Shown here: piece after piece, positions 1-8,996 of the stretch
Position numbering within the stretch: the stretch's first letter is position 1
Layout of the letters: every line of letters begins with the position of its first letter
Assembly: GCA_900539185.1 (NCBI GenBank)
Contig: UQBG01000004.1
Location: 1-64,000, forward strand
Direction: 5' to 3'
Origin: an uncultured Clostridium sp.
GTDB taxonomy: Bacteria > Bacillota > Clostridia > Lachnospirales > Lachnospiraceae
DNA: 64,000 nt
Translations under genes and position numbers: made by a program
The notes under the pieces: model-generated
What the model was told of the DNA's origin: nothing
What the model saw: the letters and a program-made list of their open reading frames with translations, nothing else
The model's database searches: none

Positions 1-187
1 TCTTCACACCCCGGACACCGGTGCAGAAGTCTAAGAATTCCGTCTGCTGTGCCTCGGACCACGAATGAAAGATCATGGCAAGCTGAGAATCTGAACCAAT
101 ATCGCAAAGTACCTCCTCACGGGAGCGGATCATAGGAAAATAGGTGTTCAGTTTATTGGAAAATGAATTCGATATTTGATTGGACAA
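1..187 (-). CDS. Rpn-type PD-(D/E)XK nuclease family transposase, N-terminal part (runs off the left edge)
   Basis: A reading frame opens on the minus strand with a TTG codon at 187 and stays open for 62 codons to the window edge. An AGGAGG ribosome binding site (195-200 on the plus strand as CCTCCT) sits 7 bases upstream, which fixes this unusual TTG start. The protein contains the segments NTYFPMIRSREEVL and EFLDFCTGVRGVK, which I recognise from the N-terminus of the Lachnospiraceae PD-(D/E)XK nuclease/putative transposase (Rpn, recombination-promoting nuclease) family. The catalytic core would lie outside the window, so integrity cannot be judged. The family call rests on memory of these N-terminal blocks only. 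Confidence 0.6.
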   Translation of the reverse strand, partial: MSNQISNSFSNKLNTYFPMIRSREEVLCDIGSDSQLAMIFHSWSEAQQTEFLDFCTGVRGVK

Positions 188-483
188 AAATAAACCTCCT
201 CGTAGTATAAAAAATATAAAATAAATAGTCTTGGGTAATAATTAGTGATAGTTTCTTGAATCTGCAGATTTCAAGATTTCAATGGAAAAAATATATTTAC
301 AAAATAAGAATAGAATAGATCCTGACAAAAGTCAACAGAAAAGTGTAAAAAAATAAAATAATATAAAGCTCAAGGCAGAATGCGGTACAAAAGAGGATCG
401 GACCGAAAAGAAGCCGGGTTCTATTTTAATTAGTCCTGCATAAGATGATAGTAGGTAAATTATGTGGAAAGGCTGGTTTCGAT
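188..483. other. AT-rich intergenic region with an imperfect palindrome
   Basis: This gap of about 300 bases separates the divergent transposase-like gene and the TIGR04086-type gene. It is very AT-rich. An imperfect palindrome, CTTGAATCTGCAGATTtCAAG with one extra T, lies at 255-275 and could be an operator, but no gene is tied to it. I see no RNA gene, no open frame with a ribosome binding site and no clear promoter beyond scattered AT-rich hexamers. Confidence 0.4.
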
Positions 484-846
484 ATGTCAAAGTCAATGAA
501 AGTACTGGAAGTCATCAAAGCACTGGCAGCATCTTATATATTTACAGGGGTGGCGTTGGCGGCTCTTGCATTTGTGGTATATAAGTGGAGTTTGGGAGAG
601 ACAGTGGTGAATATTGTAATACTGGCGGTGTATGTGCTGGCATCCTTTTTAGGCGGACTTATTACCGGTAAACGCGTGAAAGAGCGAAAGTTTTTCTGGG
701 GGCTGCTGTTAGGAGGATTATACATATTAATTATATATGGAGTGTCTATGATTATGAGTGCCAGCCTGGATATGATATCGACGGCGAGTATAGCGGCATG
801 CCTGTTGTGCTTGGGAGGCGGGATGTTAGGTGGAATGGTGAGTTGA
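484..846 (+). CDS. TIGR04086-type small integral membrane protein
   Basis: The 120-residue protein is almost entirely hydrophobic, with four predicted membrane helices (about residues 8-30, 38-56, 66-88 and 95-118) and a basic loop, GKRVKERK, between helices two and three. The size and topology match the TIGR04086 family of uncharacterised membrane proteins, which I recall as typically found just upstream of SCIFF peptide genes in Clostridia. The frame could start at 445, but that ATG has no ribosome binding site. The ATG at 484 has a GGAAAGG about 11 bases upstream and gives a protein starting MSKSMKV. Its biochemical role is unknown. Its position upstream of SCIFF hints at handling of that peptide, but this is inference. 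Confidence 0.65.
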   Translation: MSKSMKVLEVIKALAASYIFTGVALAALAFVVYKWSLGETVVNIVILAVYVLASFLGGLITGKRVKERKFFWGLLLGGLYILIIYGVSMIMSASLDMISTASIAACLLCLGGGMLGGMVS

Positions 847-858
847 TACTATATTTTC

Positions 859-887
859 TTGCATGGCTCGTTGAAATATGATATACT
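859..887 (+). promoter_or_regulatory. Promoter for the SCIFF gene
   Basis: TTGCAT (859-864) and TATACT (882-887) are separated by exactly 17 bases and lie 35 bases upstream of the SCIFF start codon. This is a good sigma-A-type promoter, so the peptide gene can be transcribed separately from the membrane protein gene before it. Confidence 0.6.
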
Positions 888-921
888 TACTTGAGTTATT
901 GAGTGGAAGGAGGATTTCCCG

Positions 922-1065
922 ATGAAGCACGTTAAGACTTTAACGAACAAGACTTTAAAGAGTACCATGGAGAAGGGTGGTTGCGGCGAATGCCAGACTT
1001 CTTGCCAGTCAGCTTGCAAGACCTCTTGTACCGTTGGTAATCAGACTTGCGAAAATCAGAGATAA
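922..1065 (+). CDS. scfA: SCIFF ranthipeptide precursor (six cysteines in forty-five)
   Basis: This 47-residue gene encodes a peptide starting MKHVKTLTNKTLKST with a cysteine-rich C-terminal half: Cys21, 24, 28, 32, 36 and 43, in the pattern CGECQTSCQSACKTSC then CENQR. That is the near-invariant SCIFF signature. SCIFF peptides are substrates of a radical SAM enzyme that forms thioether crosslinks from cysteine sulfur to a neighbouring residue (ranthipeptides). The matching maturase follows immediately. A very strong AAGGAGG ribosome binding site ends 7 bases before the ATG. The biological role of mature SCIFF in the cell is not settled. Confidence 0.95.
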   Translation: MKHVKTLTNKTLKSTMEKGGCGECQTSCQSACKTSCTVGNQTCENQR

Positions 1066-1094
1066 TTGTATCTATTTTAAGAAGCGTAAGTAGG

Positions 1095-1130
1095 AGAGAG
1101 GACTGCACACGGCTGTCCTCTCTTGAAATT
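1095..1130 (+). terminator. Hairpin between SCIFF and its maturase (partial terminator/attenuator)
   Basis: A perfect 9-bp stem, AGAGAGGAC (1095-1103) with GTCCTCTCT (1115-1123), is followed by TTGAAATTTT. It resembles a weak intrinsic terminator because the T-tract is interrupted. In this position it could let most transcripts stop after the peptide gene, so that substrate outnumbers enzyme. The hairpin is seen; its function is inferred. Confidence 0.5.
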
Positions 1131-1144
1131 TTAGGAGAAAAATC

Positions 1145-2542
1145 GTGATTCACCAGTATAAAAATAATGGCTATAATATCGTCATGGATGTATGCAGCGG
1201 AGCCATCCATGTAGTTGACGATATTACGTATGATGTAATAGCCGCTTATGAAGAGAATAATAATAAAAACCGAGAGACGACTCTGGAAGGACTGCATGTG
1301 AGTCTGCCGGCATATTCGGTTGAGGACCTAAAGGAAGCATTGGAAGAGGTTGAAGACCTGAAGGAGCAGGGAGAACTGTTTGCAGAGGATGTATATAAGG
1401 AGTTCGTTATGGACTTCAAGAAGCGCAAAACGGTGGTTAAGGCATTATGTCTGCATATTGCGCATGATTGTAATCTGGGATGCCGCTACTGTTTCGCTGA
1501 GGAAGGCGAGTATCATGGCGATCGTTCCCTGATGAGCTATGAGGTAGGAAAACAGGCCCTGGACTTTTTGGTGGCGAATTCCGGAAACCGCCGGAATCTG
1601 GAGGTAGACTTTTTTGGCGGAGAACCAACCATGAATTTTGATGTGGTTCGAAAGCTGGTTGCCTATGGAAGAAGTCTGGAAGAGCCATATAATAAAAACT
1701 TCCGATTTACACTGACCACGAATGGCATCTTATTAAATGATGAGATCATGGAATTTGCAAATCGTGAGATGGCAAATGTGGTATTGAGTATTGACGGGCG
1801 AAAGTCCGTAAATGACTATATGCGGCCAACGCGGAACGGGAAGAGTACGTATGACATCATTGTACCGAAGTTTCAGAAGTTTGCGGAACTGAGAAATCAG
1901 ACGAACTATTATGTAAGAGGTACATTTACGCATCACAATCTGGACTTCTCGGAGGATGTACTGCATTTGGCGGATCTGGGCTTCAAACAGATATCGGTAG
2001 AACCGGTAGTTGCACCGCCGGAAGAGCCATATGCGATACAGGAGACGGATCTGCCACAGCTTATGGAAGAGTATGATAAGCTGGCAAAGGAAATGGTACG
2101 CAGAGAAAAGGAAGGAAACGGATTCAACTTCTTCCACTTTATGATTGATCTGACACAGGGACCATGTGTGGCAAAACGCTTGTCCGGATGTGGTTCCGGT
2201 ACAGAATATTTAGCGGTTACTCCATGGGGAGACTTGTATCCGTGTCATCAGTTTGTTGGACAGGAACAGTTTAAGCTGGGCAATGTATATGATGGCATAC
2301 AGGCCGAGGAGATCCGGGATGAATTTAAGCTGTGTAATGTGTACGCCAAGGAAAAATGTAGAAATTGCTTTGCCAGATTCTACTGTAGCGGCGGATGTGC
2401 GGCAAATTCCTATAATTTCCATGGAAGCATTTTGGATGCCTATGATATAGGCTGTGAATTACAGAAGAAGAGAATCGAGTGTGCGATTATGATTAAGGCT
2501 GCATTAGCAGACCAGGAAGAAAAGGAGACAGAAGAAGCATGA
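1145..2542 (+). CDS. scfB: SCIFF radical SAM maturase (thioether-forming, SPASM domain)
   Basis: The 465-residue enzyme installs thioether bonds in the SCIFF peptide encoded just upstream. It carries the radical SAM cluster motif CNLGCRYC (Cys109, 113, 116). A C-terminal SPASM domain rich in cysteines follows, visible in GCGSGTEY, YPCHQF and CRNCFARFYCSGGC, which binds auxiliary Fe-S clusters. The N-terminal ~90 residues resemble the RiPP recognition element that grips the leader peptide. Translation begins at GTG 1145 behind an AGGAG. The gene lies 79 bases after scfA and its last bases overlap the secDF start as ATGA, implying translational coupling. Family assignment is firm; activity in this organism is inferred. 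Confidence 0.93.
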   Translation: MIHQYKNNGYNIVMDVCSGAIHVVDDITYDVIAAYEENNNKNRETTLEGLHVSLPAYSVEDLKEALEEVEDLKEQGELFAEDVYKEFVMDFKKRKTVVKALCLHIAHDCNLGCRYCFAEEGEYHGDRSLMSYEVGKQALDFLVANSGNRRNLEVDFFGGEPTMNFDVVRKLVAYGRSLEEPYNKNFRFTLTTNGILLNDEIMEFANREMANVVLSIDGRKSVNDYMRPTRNGKSTYDIIVPKFQKFAELRNQTNYYVRGTFTHHNLDFSEDVLHLADLGFKQISVEPVVAPPEEPYAIQETDLPQLMEEYDKLAKEMVRREKEGNGFNFFHFMIDLTQGPCVAKRLSGCGSGTEYLAVTPWGDLYPCHQFVGQEQFKLGNVYDGIQAEEIRDEFKLCNVYAKEKCRNCFARFYCSGGCAANSYNFHGSILDAYDIGCELQKKRIECAIMIKAALADQEEKETEEA

Positions 2543-4725
2543 AGAATCAAAAGGGAAAGGCAGTGCTGACCATTGTATTGTTTTTGCTATTGACCTTAGG
2601 CTGCGTATATATTGATATATTCGGTCTGGCCGGTTCCGGTAAGGCAGATGATATTACGCTGGGACTGGATCTGGCAGGTGGTGTCAGCATAACCTATGAG
2701 ATCGTGGATGAGAATGCATCTGCCAGTGATATTCAGGATACGGTATATCGTCTGAAAAAGCGTGTCGACGGATATAGCACAGAGGGTGATGTTTATCAAC
2801 AGGGAAGTAACCGGATTGCAATTGAGATTCCGGGTGCGGAAAATGCAAATCAGATATTAGAAGAACTGGGTAAGCCGGGTGCTCTGGCATTTTTGGATCC
2901 TGATAACTACAGCCTGTATACACAGGGACAGGATTATGAGGCAGTATTGACCGGTTCGGATATCGTATCCGCACAGGCAGCAATCGATACCTCGAGTGGT
3001 TCCAATAACTATGTCGTACAGTTGGAGTTCAGTGAGGACGGAGCGAAGAAGTTTGGCGAAGCAACGACTGCAAATGTCGGAAAACGAATTTATATTATTT
3101 ATAATGATGAAGTAATCAGTGCACCAACGGTTAAGTCTGCGATCACAAATGGTTCCTGTGTGATTGATAACATGGAGAGCTATGATGCTGCGGATACTCT
3201 GGCTACGACGATTCGTATCGGAGCACTGCCGTTGGAACTGAAAGAATTGCAGTCCAACATCGTAGGTGCGAAGCTGGGCGAGGACGCGATTCAGACCTCT
3301 CTGCTGGCCGGCATTATCGGTCTGGCACTGGTAGCAGTGATCATGATTTTAGTTTATCGTTTCCCGGGTGTAGTTTCCGTAATGTCGCTGATTGCATATA
3401 CAGCACTGACGCTTCTGTGTCTGAACCTGTTTGATGTAACACTGACACTTCCGGGTATTGCGGGTATCCTGTTGTCCATTGGTATGGCGGTAGATGCGAA
3501 TGTTATTATATTCACGCGTATAAAGGAAGAAATCACCGCCGGAAATACCGTTAAGGTAGCCGTTAAGGCGGGCTTCCATAAGGCGATGTCAGCGATTCTG
3601 GATGGTAATATTACAACCTTGATTGCAGCAGCCGTTCTGTGGATCATGGCATCCGGTTCTGTTAAGGGCTTTGCACAGACGTTGGCGCTTGGTATTATCT
3701 TATCTATGTTTACCGCACTGGTTATTACCAGATTGCTGTTAAATGCATTTGTAAATCTGGGTGCAACGAATCCAAAGCTATACGGAACGATTCGAGAACG
3801 CAAGAGTGTTAATTATGTAAAGAATGCGAAAGTATGTTTTATAATATCAGCAGTGATTATTATCACAGGTTTTGTGTTCCTGCCGATAAATAAGAACAAT
3901 GCAAATATCGGACATCCGCTGAACTTCAGTATGGAGTTTATGGGTGGTACATCTATGACAGTTGAGTTTGATCAGAATTATACTCTGCAGGAAGCAGAGG
4001 AGAAGATCCTGCCGGTATTAACAGAGGCAACCGGTATTCCGGATTCTGAGATTCAGCTCCAGAATGTACAGGATTCAACCTCGATTGTGATTAAAACCCC
4101 ACAGATGACCTTGGATCAGCGGGAAGCTGCTGAGACAGCACTGAAGGATAACTTTACGGTACAGAACTTCTCTGTTGAGAATATCAGTTCCACCGTTAGC
4201 GGAGAGATGCAAAGAGATGCAATTGTATCGGTAGTGGTTGCTGCGGTTCTGATGCTGATTTATATTGCGCTCCGCTTTAAAGATGTACGATTCGGTGCAA
4301 GTGCTGTATTAGCACTGCTACATGATGTACTGTTTGTATTTACATTATATGCAGTTGCACATCTGTCTGTAGGTAGCACATTTATTGCATGTATGCTGAC
4401 GATATTAGGTTATTCGATTAATGCTACGATTATCATCTTTGACCGTATTCGTGAGAATCTGAAGGTAATGGATGAGAAAAAGGTTGGTTTGGCAACAATC
4501 GTTAATACCAGTATTACGCAGACCTTTACACGAAGTATTTATACGAACCTGACAACCTTTGTCATGGTATTGGTGCTGTATATTGTAGGTGTATCTGCGA
4601 TTCAGGAATTCGCGCTTGCCCTGATGGTAGGTGTATTGGGCGGAACCTATTCGTCCATATGCATAACCGGACCGTTGTGGTACTACATGAAAACGAAGTT
4701 CAGTAAGAAAAAAGCAAATAAGTAA
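2539..4725 (+). CDS. secDF: Fused protein translocase subunit SecDF
   Basis: A single 728-residue protein carries SecD-like and SecF-like halves. SecDF uses the proton-motive force to help SecYEG pull proteins across the membrane. Membrane helix 1 is at about residues 7-27. A first periplasmic domain follows, starting with LGLDLAGGVSITYE. Then comes a block of five helices (about 255-410) with GIAGILLSIGMAVDANVIIF. The second half repeats this: helix near 430, FMGGTSMTVEF, then five helices including ILGYSINATIIIFDRIREN. The fusion is intact with no frameshift. It overlaps the maturase by 4 bases (ATGA). A hairpin after the stop lacks a T-tract, so read-through into recJ is likely. Confidence 0.95.
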   Translation: MKNQKGKAVLTIVLFLLLTLGCVYIDIFGLAGSGKADDITLGLDLAGGVSITYEIVDENASASDIQDTVYRLKKRVDGYSTEGDVYQQGSNRIAIEIPGAENANQILEELGKPGALAFLDPDNYSLYTQGQDYEAVLTGSDIVSAQAAIDTSSGSNNYVVQLEFSEDGAKKFGEATTANVGKRIYIIYNDEVISAPTVKSAITNGSCVIDNMESYDAADTLATTIRIGALPLELKELQSNIVGAKLGEDAIQTSLLAGIIGLALVAVIMILVYRFPGVVSVMSLIAYTALTLLCLNLFDVTLTLPGIAGILLSIGMAVDANVIIFTRIKEEITAGNTVKVAVKAGFHKAMSAILDGNITTLIAAAVLWIMASGSVKGFAQTLALGIILSMFTALVITRLLLNAFVNLGATNPKLYGTIRERKSVNYVKNAKVCFIISAVIIITGFVFLPINKNNANIGHPLNFSMEFMGGTSMTVEFDQNYTLQEAEEKILPVLTEATGIPDSEIQLQNVQDSTSIVIKTPQMTLDQREAAETALKDNFTVQNFSVENISSTVSGEMQRDAIVSVVVAAVLMLIYIALRFKDVRFGASAVLALLHDVLFVFTLYAVAHLSVGSTFIACMLTILGYSINATIIIFDRIRENLKVMDEKKVGLATIVNTSITQTFTRSIYTNLTTFVMVLVLYIVGVSAIQEFALALMVGVLGGTYSSICITGPLWYYMKTKFSKKKANK

Positions 4726-4780
4726 GTAAGAGCAAGGCTGTTCGGATCAGGCATCTGAGCAGCCTTCTGAGGTTCTAACG

Positions 4781-6562
4781 ATGAAAGAAAGATGGATTCA
4801 GTTGACGAAGCGGGCGGATTTTTACCGGATCGCAGAAAAATTTCATATCGATCCGGTGATCGCCAGAGTGATTCGGAATCGGGACATTGTTACCGAGGAG
4901 GAGTATGAGCGTTATCTGGGAACAAATACGAACCTGTATGATCCGCATTTGATGAAGGATATGGATCGGGGTGTCGCATGGATTCGTCAGGCGATTTCGG
5001 AGCAGAAGAAGATCCGAATCCTATCGGATTATGATGTAGACGGCGTGATGTCGAACTATATTCTGTACCGGGCATTAAAACGCTGCAATGCAGACGTGGA
5101 CTATCGGATCCCGGATCGGATCGAGGATGGCTATGGTATGAATGAGACCATGGTGCGAGAGGCATACGATGCCGGAATACAGGTACTGCTCACCTGTGAT
5201 AACGGGATAGCGGCATTGCTTCCGATCGCATATGCGAAGAATCTGGGGATGACCGTGGTGGTAACGGACCATCATGATATTCCGTTTGAGTATGATGAGG
5301 ATGGCAGAAAAGAGTACATCCAGTCGGTAGCGGATGCGGTGATTGATCCGAAGCAGGAGAACTGCGCCTATCCATATAAGCAGTTGTGCGGAGCAGGAGT
5401 TGCCTATAAGTTTGTTCAGGTACTATATGAAACCTGTGGGATTGATGTGGAAGAAGCAGAGGAATTCATAGAATTTGTAGCGATGGCGACCATATGTGAT
5501 GTGATGGAGCTAAAGGATGAAAACCGGATTCTGGTAAAGCGGGGCTTGGAAGAACTGAATCGAACCGGTAACTTTGGACTACGGGCATTGATCCGCGTGA
5601 ATGAACTGGGTAGTCGGAAGCTTCAGTCCTATCATGTCGGATTCGTTCTGGGACCATGCATTAATGCAACCGGACGGCTGGAGAATGCGAAGCTTGCCAT
5701 GGATCTGCTGCTGGAGGAAAACTATGATATTGCCTATCAGAAGGCGGAGCGCTTAAGGAAACTCAATCAGGAACGAAAGGATCTGACAGAGGCGGGCGTC
5801 CGGGCTGCGGTCGAACAGGTGGAGACAACGACGCTGGCGGATGATAAGATATTAGTCATATATCTTCCGAATACCCATGAGAGTCTGGCCGGGATTATTG
5901 CCGGCAGGATCCGGGAACGGTATTACCGTCCGACGCTGGTACTGACGGACTCGGAAGGTGGGATGCTGAAGGGATCCGGCCGTTCCATTGATGAATATAA
6001 TATGTATGAAGGGCTGACGGAGTGTAAGGAACTTCTGGTAAAGTATGGTGGGCATCCTATGGCAGCGGGGTTCAGCTTACAGCCAAAGGATCTGGAGTAC
6101 TTCCGGCACAAGCTGAATGTATTGTGCGAGCTGACAGAGGAAGATTTGACGCCAAAGCTTTATATCGATGTTCCGATGCCGATCGACTATATCCATTTTG
6201 AACTGATTGACCAGTTGGAGCTGCTGGAACCGTTCGGCAGAGGGAATGAAAAACCGGTCTTTGCACAGAAGAATCTGAAGGTACGCTCTGCCAGAATTTT
6301 GGGACAGAAGGGCAATGTCCTGAAGCTGGAGCTGGAAAGTGAAGGCGGAGCACGGATGGAAGGGATCTACTATCAGCCACAGGAGTTTATGGAGAACATC
6401 CGCATCTGGTTTGGAGAAGAAGAACTGGATCAGATGATGAAGGGGTGGCTGAATAATATTGCACTGGATATCGCCTATTATCCATCCGTAAATGAATATA
6501 ATGGAATGCGTGCCCTTCAGGTGACACTAAAGAGCTATTTACCCCATGGTCTTGATTTTTGA
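4781..6562 (+). CDS. recJ: Single-stranded-DNA-specific 5'-3' exonuclease RecJ
   Basis: This 593-residue protein belongs to the DHH phosphoesterase family. Metal-binding motifs are visible as ILSDYDVDGVMSNY (about residues 81-94), CDNG and VVTDHHDIP (about 160-170). The DHHA1 region near residues 390-430 includes GSGRSIDEYN and YGGHPMAAGFSL. RecJ degrades 5'-ended single strands during recombination and base-excision repair. It is shorter than Bacillus RecJ (roughly 780 residues) because it lacks the long C-terminal extension; this shorter form appears common in Lachnospiraceae. The likely ribosome binding site is TGAGG 10 bases before the ATG. It is co-directional with secDF and relA. Confidence 0.88.
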   Translation: MKERWIQLTKRADFYRIAEKFHIDPVIARVIRNRDIVTEEEYERYLGTNTNLYDPHLMKDMDRGVAWIRQAISEQKKIRILSDYDVDGVMSNYILYRALKRCNADVDYRIPDRIEDGYGMNETMVREAYDAGIQVLLTCDNGIAALLPIAYAKNLGMTVVVTDHHDIPFEYDEDGRKEYIQSVADAVIDPKQENCAYPYKQLCGAGVAYKFVQVLYETCGIDVEEAEEFIEFVAMATICDVMELKDENRILVKRGLEELNRTGNFGLRALIRVNELGSRKLQSYHVGFVLGPCINATGRLENAKLAMDLLLEENYDIAYQKAERLRKLNQERKDLTEAGVRAAVEQVETTTLADDKILVIYLPNTHESLAGIIAGRIRERYYRPTLVLTDSEGGMLKGSGRSIDEYNMYEGLTECKELLVKYGGHPMAAGFSLQPKDLEYFRHKLNVLCELTEEDLTPKLYIDVPMPIDYIHFELIDQLELLEPFGRGNEKPVFAQKNLKVRSARILGQKGNVLKLELESEGGARMEGIYYQPQEFMENIRIWFGEEELDQMMKGWLNNIALDIAYYPSVNEYNGMRALQVTLKSYLPHGLDF

Positions 6563-6594
6563 GGGGAATAAACGTATACTACTGATACAAATAA

Positions 6595-8985
6595 ATGAAC
6601 ATTATCCTGGGAAAGTGTGGTGACGATTCGATGGAAGAGAAAAATGCTGTGAAGGAAGAGAATAAGGAACTGCCGATGGAATTTCCGAACCTGAAGAATC
6701 CGCTGGTAGGTGGAGCTACAGTAGGGCGTAAAAAGGAAGTTTCCTTGAGTACGCCTGCTGATTTTACGCCTCCGGACGAGCTGTTTCGGGATCTGATCGA
6801 ACATATTCACCAGTATCATCCTTCTACGGATACTTCTATCATCGAGAAAGCATACCGGGTGGCAAGTGAGGCCCATAAGGATCAGAAGCGGAAGTCGGGA
6901 GAACCCTATATTATCCATCCGTTATGTGTAGGTATCATACTGGCAGAGTTGGAGATGGATAAGGAGACGATCGCGGCAGGGATTCTTCATGACGTAGTAG
7001 AGGATACCGTGATGACTACCGATGAACTGGCAAAGGAGTTTTCTCCGGAGATTGCACTGCTGGTAGATGGTGTTACAAAGCTGACAAAACTGAATTTTTC
7101 ACAGGACAAGATAGAGCTGCAGGCAGAGAATCTGAGAAAGATGTTTCTGGCTATGGCAAAGGATATCCGGGTTATTATCATTAAACTGGCCGATCGGCTT
7201 CATAATCTGCGTACGATGCAGTATCAGTCACCACAGAAGCAGATCGAGAAGAGCCGTGAGACGATGGATATCTATGCACCGATCGCACATCGTCTGGGTA
7301 TATCAAAGATCAAGGTAGAGCTGGATGACCTGTCTTTGAAGTATCTGATGCCGGACGTATATGAGGATCTGACACGGCAGATCAATGAACGGATCACCGA
7401 GCGGGAAGCATTTATTAATGAGATTGTAAAGGAAGTGCAGCATCACATCGATAACGCCGGAATAAAGGCGGAGATTGACGGACGGGTAAAGCATTTCTTC
7501 AGCATTTATAAAAAAATGGTCAACCAGCACAAGACACTGGATCAGATCTATGATATCTTTGCGGTGCGGATCAAGGTAGAAACGGTTCGAGACTGTTATG
7601 CGGCACTGGGTGTGATCCATGAGATGTATACACCGATTCCGGGACGGTTTAAGGACTATATCGCTATGCCGAAGTCGAATATGTACCAGTCGCTGCATAC
7701 AACACTGATCGGACCGTCCGGACAGCCGTTTGAGATCCAGATTCGTACCTTTGACATGCATCGGACAGCGGAATATGGTATCGCGGCACACTGGAAGTAC
7801 AAGGAGAATATGCAGGGCAGTACCGGTGAGGAACGGGAAGAGGCAAAGCTGGCATGGTTGCGGCAGATCCTGGAGTGGCAGCAGGAAACCGATGATAATA
7901 AAGAGTTTATGAGTGCCATTAAGACAGATCTGGATCTGTTTAATGAGCAGGTATATTGTTTTACTCCGGCAGGTGATGTGAAGTCGTTACCATCCGGTTC
8001 GACACCGATCGATTTTGCCTACAGTATCCATACAGCGGTCGGAAACCGTATGATAGGTGCCCGGGTGAATGGCAGACAGGTGACGATCGACTATAAGCTG
8101 CAGAACGGCGACCGGGTAGAGATCATTACATCACAGAATGCGAAGGGGCCGAGCCGGGACTGGCTGAATATCGTTAAGAGTACGCAGGCAAAGACCAAGA
8201 TCAATCAGTGGTTCCGTCAGGAATATAAGGAAGATAATATCACCAGAGGAAAAGAGCTTCTGAATGCTTACTGTAAGTCAAAGGGGATTCAGCTCAGTGA
8301 TTATACGAAGCCGGACTATATAGCCAAGGTGACGGAGAAGTATAACTTCCGTGATTGGGAGTCTGTCTGTGCTGCAATCGGGCACGGCGGTTTAAAGGAA
8401 GGCCAGGTTATGAACCGGCTGGTCGAAGAGTACGAACGGGATCATTGTCATCAGATCAGTGACGAGGAACTGTTAAGCCAGATGGCGCCGGAGGCACAGG
8501 AGGTAGTACAGCGGCCGAGACATTCTAAGGGCGGTATCATCGTAAAAGGAATTGATGACGTAGCGGTTCATTTTTCGAAGTGCTGCAGTCCGGTTCCGGG
8601 AGATAAGATCGTAGGCTATGTGACCAGAGGCCGGGGGGTATCGATTCATAGAAGTGACTGTGTGAATGTTCTGGGCATGACAGATGAGGAAAAGGAACGG
8701 CTCATCGAGGCAGAGTGGCAGAAGCAGGATGATAATGCAGAAGCAATGTATGTGACAGATATTAAAATCTATGCAATGGATCGCCGGAATATCGTTTTTG
8801 ATATCTCGAAGGTATTTACAGAGATGTTGATTAATGTTACCAGCATGACCTTGCGTACGAATCGACAGGGAAAGGCTACGATTAATGTAGCATTCGAGAT
8901 TAAAAGCGTGGAGCAGTTGCATAAAGTAATCGCAAAGATAAGAAACATTGATGATATTATTGATATTGAGCGAACCATGGGATAA
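6595..8985 (+). CDS. relA: Bifunctional (p)ppGpp synthetase/hydrolase
   Basis: The enzyme makes and degrades the stringent-response alarmone (p)ppGpp. Domains in order: HD hydrolase with HDVVEDT near residue 135, nucleotidyltransferase synthetase with the RFKDYIAMPKSNMYQSLHT block near residue 350, TGS domain (CFTPAGDVKSLPSGST), a helical/zinc-finger region with CCSPVPGD, and a C-terminal ACT domain. Both catalytic domains look intact, so the bifunctional Rel type is likely. The frame can start at 6595, but an ATG at 6631 (MEEKNAVKEE) also fits, and neither has a strong ribosome binding site. The apt gene that I recall often lying between recJ and relA in related genomes is absent. Confidence 0.93.
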   Translation: MNIILGKCGDDSMEEKNAVKEENKELPMEFPNLKNPLVGGATVGRKKEVSLSTPADFTPPDELFRDLIEHIHQYHPSTDTSIIEKAYRVASEAHKDQKRKSGEPYIIHPLCVGIILAELEMDKETIAAGILHDVVEDTVMTTDELAKEFSPEIALLVDGVTKLTKLNFSQDKIELQAENLRKMFLAMAKDIRVIIIKLADRLHNLRTMQYQSPQKQIEKSRETMDIYAPIAHRLGISKIKVELDDLSLKYLMPDVYEDLTRQINERITEREAFINEIVKEVQHHIDNAGIKAEIDGRVKHFFSIYKKMVNQHKTLDQIYDIFAVRIKVETVRDCYAALGVIHEMYTPIPGRFKDYIAMPKSNMYQSLHTTLIGPSGQPFEIQIRTFDMHRTAEYGIAAHWKYKENMQGSTGEEREEAKLAWLRQILEWQQETDDNKEFMSAIKTDLDLFNEQVYCFTPAGDVKSLPSGSTPIDFAYSIHTAVGNRMIGARVNGRQVTIDYKLQNGDRVEIITSQNAKGPSRDWLNIVKSTQAKTKINQWFRQEYKEDNITRGKELLNAYCKSKGIQLSDYTKPDYIAKVTEKYNFRDWESVCAAIGHGGLKEGQVMNRLVEEYERDHCHQISDEELLSQMAPEAQEVVQRPRHSKGGIIVKGIDDVAVHFSKCCSPVPGDKIVGYVTRGRGVSIHRSDCVNVLGMTDEEKERLIEAEWQKQDDNAEAMYVTDIKIYAMDRRNIVFDISKVFTEMLINVTSMTLRTNRQGKATINVAFEIKSVEQLHKVIAKIRNIDDIIDIERTMG

Positions 8986-8996
8986 GGAGCGGATAT

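Noticed and set aside
4733..4766. Hairpin AAGGCTG/CAGCCTT after secDF
   Set aside because: There is no T-tract after the stem, so it is not called a terminator; it may only be an RNA processing or stability element.
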